Shown here piece after piece: positions 61,260-64,000 of a DNA stretch of 64,000 bases (position 1 is its first letter; each line of letters opens with the position of its first letter). The stretch is from NCBI GenBank assembly GCA_003576745.1, contig QEVR01000002.1:175884-239883 (forward strand). The letters run 5' to 3'. The DNA comes from Candidatus Uhrbacteria bacterium. Lineage in GTDB: Bacteria > Patescibacteriota > Patescibacteriia > 2-12-FULL-60-25. The notes beneath the pieces are model-generated. The model was not told the DNA's origin, did no database searches, and was given only the letters and a program-made list of their open reading frames with translations. Made by a program: the position numbers and the translations under genes.

Positions 61260-61733
61260 GAGAGATGGGATCGCTATGCCGATCGCCGGCGCTCTCGCTT
61301 CCGATCCCTTTCTCCGGCCTTCTTTGCTCAAGGGGATGCCGAGAATTGATGGACTGTTCATTCCATTTCCGCAGACCGAGTGCCGGGATCACTCGTGAAA
61401 CCCTCCCGACAAAGACAACTGCCAACGTCTTCAACAAGATGAAGGAAGCGGTCGCGTCAGCGTTCCGTGCTCCGGCATCTGCCATGGCTATCGCCTAAAC
61501 GATACGTCCATGCCGATCCGCCGCCATCCGCCCGAGGATGCGGCCCAGATCGTCATTTTCTCGGGATTGCTCTCCGGGCGCGTCACCGCGCGGGGAGGAC
61601 TCGGCTCGTGACAACGGAATTCCGGTCTTGTCCGTTTTTTACGGAATTCCGCAATCCGAACGGACTATGTCTGTGAACGAGGAAGTGGTCTGACGGGACC
61701 AGACGGGGGTGCGACTCCCCCCATCTCCACCAC
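61260..61733 (+). ncRNA. ssrA: transfer-messenger RNA (tmRNA)
   Basis: The 3' end is a tRNA-like half: T arm gggggtgcgactccccc, acceptor catctcc, then A and CCA. The 5' partner agagatg is at 61261-61267 (six of seven bases pair), so the 5' end is approximate. A tag frame from about GCC 61421 to TAA 61496-61498 encodes 25 residues beginning ANVFNKMKEAV and ending SAMAIA, a hydrophobic degron-like end. Pseudoknot-type pairs such as gtccgtt/aacggac follow it. Adjacent to smpB. The usual TTCGAC D-loop motif was not found. Confidence 0.82.
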
Positions 61734-61789
61734 CATCCGACATTCGTTAACGCGGATCGAGGATGCAATCGATACCCTCATATACACCA

Positions 61790-62344
61790 ATGCGAATTCA
61801 TTACCGACGCCGAAAACCGCAACAGCATGATGTCGGTCTTCAGTTCCGCGCGAATCAGGCCATCCGGTCGCCCGAAGTGCGCGTGATCGGCGCCGATGGC
61901 GCGGATCTTGGCATTATGAGCATCGGCGACGCGCTCAATGTCGCGCGTGAACAGGAGCTCGATCTGGTGGAAGTCGCTCCGAAAGCCCAGCCGCCCGTAT
62001 GCCGCATCCTCGAATACGGCCAGTTCAAATATCAGAAAGAAAAGGAGCAGAGGGCAAAAAAAGTGAAAGCGAAAAAGGTGGAAGTGAAGGGCATCCGTCT
62101 TTCCGTAAAAATGGGAGAGCACGATCTGGATGTCCGGCGCGGCAAAGCGGAAGATTTTCTGGAAGAAGGTCACAAACTCAAGATTGAAATCGTCATGCGC
62201 GGGCGGGAAAAGGCCCATACGGATATTGCGGCGCAGCGCATTGAATCATTCATCAATACCCTCAAAGAAAAACACGATCTATTCATCGAACAGCCCGTGA
62301 AGCGGCAGGGCGGAACCGTTTCCGCCATTGTCGGACGGAAATAA
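61790..62344 (+). CDS. infC: translation initiation factor IF-3
   Basis: 184 aa from ATG 61790 (61763 also possible). N-domain RIHYRRRKPQQHDVGLQFRA with IRSPEVRVIGADGADLGIM, the basic linker FKYQKEKEQRAKKVKAKKVE and C-domain GEHDLDVRRGKAEDFLEEGH and VMRGREKAH are standard. First gene of infC-rpmI-rplT. Confidence 0.95.
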   Translation: MRIHYRRRKPQQHDVGLQFRANQAIRSPEVRVIGADGADLGIMSIGDALNVAREQELDLVEVAPKAQPPVCRILEYGQFKYQKEKEQRAKKVKAKKVEVKGIRLSVKMGEHDLDVRRGKAEDFLEEGHKLKIEIVMRGREKAHTDIAAQRIESFINTLKEKHDLFIEQPVKRQGGTVSAIVGRK

Positions 62345-62351
62345 CATATAT

Positions 62352-62543
62352 ATGAAGCAGAAGACAAAGAAGACCGTATCAAAACGTTTTCGCGTGAGCG
62401 CGAAGGGCAAGCTCCTGCGACGCAAAGGCGGCCAAGATCACTTTAACAGCCGCGAACCCGGCAAGGTAAAACGGAATAAACGCCGCGATGAAACCATGTC
62501 GGATTCGTACAAAAAAAGCATTAAGATGCTCATGAATGTCTAA
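62352..62543 (+). CDS. rpmI: 50S ribosomal protein L35
   Basis: 63 aa from ATG 62352. MKQKTKKTVSKRFRVSAKGK, then RRKGGQDHFNSREPGKVKRN, the normal L35 sequence and length. Seven nt after infC. Confidence 0.95.
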   Translation: MKQKTKKTVSKRFRVSAKGKLLRRKGGQDHFNSREPGKVKRNKRRDETMSDSYKKSIKMLMNV

Positions 62544-62680
62544 GGATCACGGGCTTAGGGCTAAGGGCATAGGCAAAGGGAACGGGTCTCGGGGTTCGGG
62601 GAGAATTATGCTCCCCCTACGCAACCACGCAGCTACGTCCTACGCAACCCTACTCCCTACTTCCTACTCCCCTCCCATTA
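62544..62680. repeat. dispersed word repeat inside a ribosomal-protein operon
   Basis: cacgggcttagggctaaggg, ggggagaattatgctcccc hairpin, ctacgcaaccacgcagctac and ctccctacttcctactccc. It separates rpmI from rplT and resembles the copies at 36.2 and 39.2 kb. Confidence 0.88.
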
Positions 62681-62690
62681 ACCTACCCAT

Positions 62691-63029
62691 ATGCCACGAG
62701 TAAAACGAGGAACATCCCACGTCAAACGCAGAAAAAACATTCTGGCCCGCACCAAGGGCATGATGTGGGGGCGAAAGTCCAAGATCAAGCTGGCCAAGAC
62801 AGCTGCCGTGAAAGCCGGGGCCAATGCCTATCGCGATCGCCGGGCGAAGAAACGGCTGAACCGCGGCCTCCAGAATATCCGCATCAATGCCGCCGCGCGC
62901 GATGCGGGAACCACCTATTCCAAACTTATAGGCGATCTGAAAAAACGAAACATCGCCCTCGACCGGAAGGTTTTGAGCGAATTGGCTGCAAAACATCCCA
63001 ATATTTTCAAAAACGTGATCCGGGCCTAA
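62691..63029 (+). CDS. rplT: 50S ribosomal protein L20
   Basis: 112 aa. MPRVKRGTSHVKRRKNILAR at the start, then KGMMWGRKSKIKLAKTAAVK, YRDRRAKKRLNRGLQNIRIN and DRKVLSELAAKHP: full-length L20. Normally close behind rpmI; here 147 nt of repeat intervene. In other bacteria L20 autoregulates this operon. Confidence 0.95.
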   Translation: MPRVKRGTSHVKRRKNILARTKGMMWGRKSKIKLAKTAAVKAGANAYRDRRAKKRLNRGLQNIRINAAARDAGTTYSKLIGDLKKRNIALDRKVLSELAAKHPNIFKNVIRA

Positions 63030-63035
63030 GCAAAC

Positions 63036-63056
63036 TCCCCCTCGCAGGGGATTTTT
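63036..63056 (+). terminator. terminator of rplT
   Basis: Stem tcccc/gggga, loop ctcgca, then TTTTT. Confidence 0.8.
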
Positions 63057-63064
63057 GCTACCAT
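63056..63064 (+). promoter_or_regulatory. extended -10 box, possible leaderless promoter
   Basis: TGC TACCAT directly after the rplT terminator; 8 nt then ATG 63073. Confidence 0.5.
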
Positions 63065-63072
63065 GAACGCGT

Positions 63073-64000
63073 ATGCCAAGACGCAGAAACGTGTTTGAAG
63101 AACCTTCATCGCCCGAGGATATCGGACCGGGTTCCGAAGCTCCCAAGAAAAAAGCAAAGCGCCCCCTTGAGCTCATCGCCGGAACCAAGGGGCCTGAACG
63201 CGAAAGGCGTCTTCGGCGGCGGACAATGAAAGCCGAAAAACCGGAAGCGCTTGAAGCCGAGGTGGAAGCCGGTCTGGCCAAACTGGAAGAAGGCGATCGC
63301 AAACGCCGCGATGAAGCGCTTCGTGAAGAACTGTCCTATGTGGAGCATCGTGCGCTCGCGGACATCGCCAATGCGCGCGCCGCTTTTCATTCGAGCAATA
63401 TCGATTCGGGCAGGCTCACGAGCGACAATGCCTGGCAGATACTCGCGGAACTCCGAAAAACAGAAATTCAACTGCAGGAAGCCTTGGAAGAAGCGTGGAA
63501 GCGCCCCGAGGCTGATGCGAGCCTGCCAGCAGCGGAAGCAGAGCGGCAGGCCCTTCTTCATGCGCAATGGGGGGTGCGGGATGTTATCAATTCGGTCAAT
63601 AAACGCGTAGAAGAGCTGGCCGGCCATGATCCACAGGCATACGAACATGAACTCGCCGATGCGCAGTCGAAAGCTTATAAGGTGTATGAAAGCGAGATTC
63701 GGGACGCGCAGGCGTTTGTTGCAGATATGCGCGCGCACCGCACCACGCCGGAAGCGCGCGAACAGGTTCTTCAAACGCTCGAAGCGCGAGCGGGCGCCAT
63801 TGAATCCTCCATCGAAGATCTTGAACGGCTGGACGTACAAACGGCGCAGGAGCCGGAACACCTGGCCGCCCACATTGCGGCAACATACGCGTTTAACGAA
63901 CTCCGGCAAGTAATTTTCGAAATCCGCGAGCAGGTTCTGCAGGATCGGGGCATATCTGAAGCAATGGAGGAGGCTCTGCCGACCGAACGAATGATGGCGG
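63073..64000 (+). CDS. coiled-coil protein, incomplete at window end
   Basis: 309 codons visible with no stop before the window ends, so the 3' end is missing. Soluble, rich in Glu, Ala, Arg and Lys, with long heptad-like helices: LEAEVEAGLAKLEEGDRKRR (about 57-76), then AELRKTEIQLQEALEEAWKR and ARAGAIESSIEDLERLDV. The first 50 residues are basic and Pro/Glu-rich. No domain recognised; could be a structural or secretion-related protein. Confidence 0.7.
   Translation, partial: MPRRRNVFEEPSSPEDIGPGSEAPKKKAKRPLELIAGTKGPERERRLRRRTMKAEKPEALEAEVEAGLAKLEEGDRKRRDEALREELSYVEHRALADIANARAAFHSSNIDSGRLTSDNAWQILAELRKTEIQLQEALEEAWKRPEADASLPAAEAERQALLHAQWGVRDVINSVNKRVEELAGHDPQAYEHELADAQSKAYKVYESEIRDAQAFVADMRAHRTTPEAREQVLQTLEARAGAIESSIEDLERLDVQTAQEPEHLAAHIAATYAFNELRQVIFEIREQVLQDRGISEAMEEALPTERMMA

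Noticed and set aside
61265-61498. 78-codon ORF after smpB
   Set aside because: Its 3' part is the tmRNA tag frame; the region is ssrA.

Overview
The window looks like chromosome of a Patescibacteria/CPR bacterium (Parcubacteria-like; inferred from gene families, not proven). Pointers are DUF5671 and DUF5676 membrane proteins, YibE/F, a CPR-style membrane-anchored DsbA, tiny acidic proteins, MopE-motif lipoproteins and very tight gene packing. TGA clearly acts as a stop codon at many gene ends, so the recoded Gracilibacteria/Absconditabacteria are excluded. Housekeeping genes present: infC-rpmI-rplT, rpmG, frr, glyS, smpB-ssrA, holB, murF, a class B PBP, uppS, tpiA, rarA, ung and five tRNAs.

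Layout. 0.1-7.4 kb is a metal/redox block: a Zn/Mn ABC importer, a ferric-reductase-type flavohaemoprotein, a cupredoxin lipoprotein, a C39-like protein, a His/Cys-rich membrane protein, a DsbA and a DUF5676 protein. Part of it sits between the arms of a perfect 99-bp inverted repeat. 7.4-21.6 kb holds YvcK, Ung, a regulatory-domain membrane protein, Cfa, a DUF4015-type glycoside hydrolase, two little-known genes, a DUF5671 pair, cardiolipin synthase and a GT-B-like transferase. 21.6-23.0 kb is an odd accessory patch at the 3' end of tRNA-Glu. 23-31 kb is a cell-wall block (PBP2, MurF, UppS) with RarA and a Cys-repeat secreted protein. 31-47.8 kb has repair and hydrolysis genes (Nudix, an alkyltransferase-glycosylase fusion), a DEAD helicase, YibE/F, a TM0106-like nuclease, tRNAs, TpiA, an M16 peptidase, GlyS, Frr and HolB.

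48-55.6 kb is the most unusual part. It carries two copies of a two-gene unit: a large secreted protein with a coiled coil and a C-terminal beta-rich (barrel-like) domain, then a strong GCGGCGG intercistronic hairpin, then a MopE/thrombospondin-type-3 calcium-binding lipoprotein. Each unit has its own well-formed promoter overlapped by an inverted repeat, and the first unit is flanked by inverted copies of the dispersed repeat. 56-64 kb has a Wzz-like protein, a degenerate HtrA-PDZ protein, membrane proteins, an AI-2E-type permease, smpB-ssrA and infC-rpmI-rplT, then an incomplete coiled-coil gene.

Two genome-wide themes stand out. At least 17 intergenic gaps are filled with a modular low-complexity repeat built from short words such as acctacgga, cttacagac, catggctcacgg and ctacgtcctac. 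It occurs in both orientations, forms long inverted pairs, and supplies the last codons and stop of several genes. Second, many genes have an extended -10 box (TGnTAnnnT) only 6-9 nt before the ATG and no Shine-Dalgarno, suggesting leaderless transcription.
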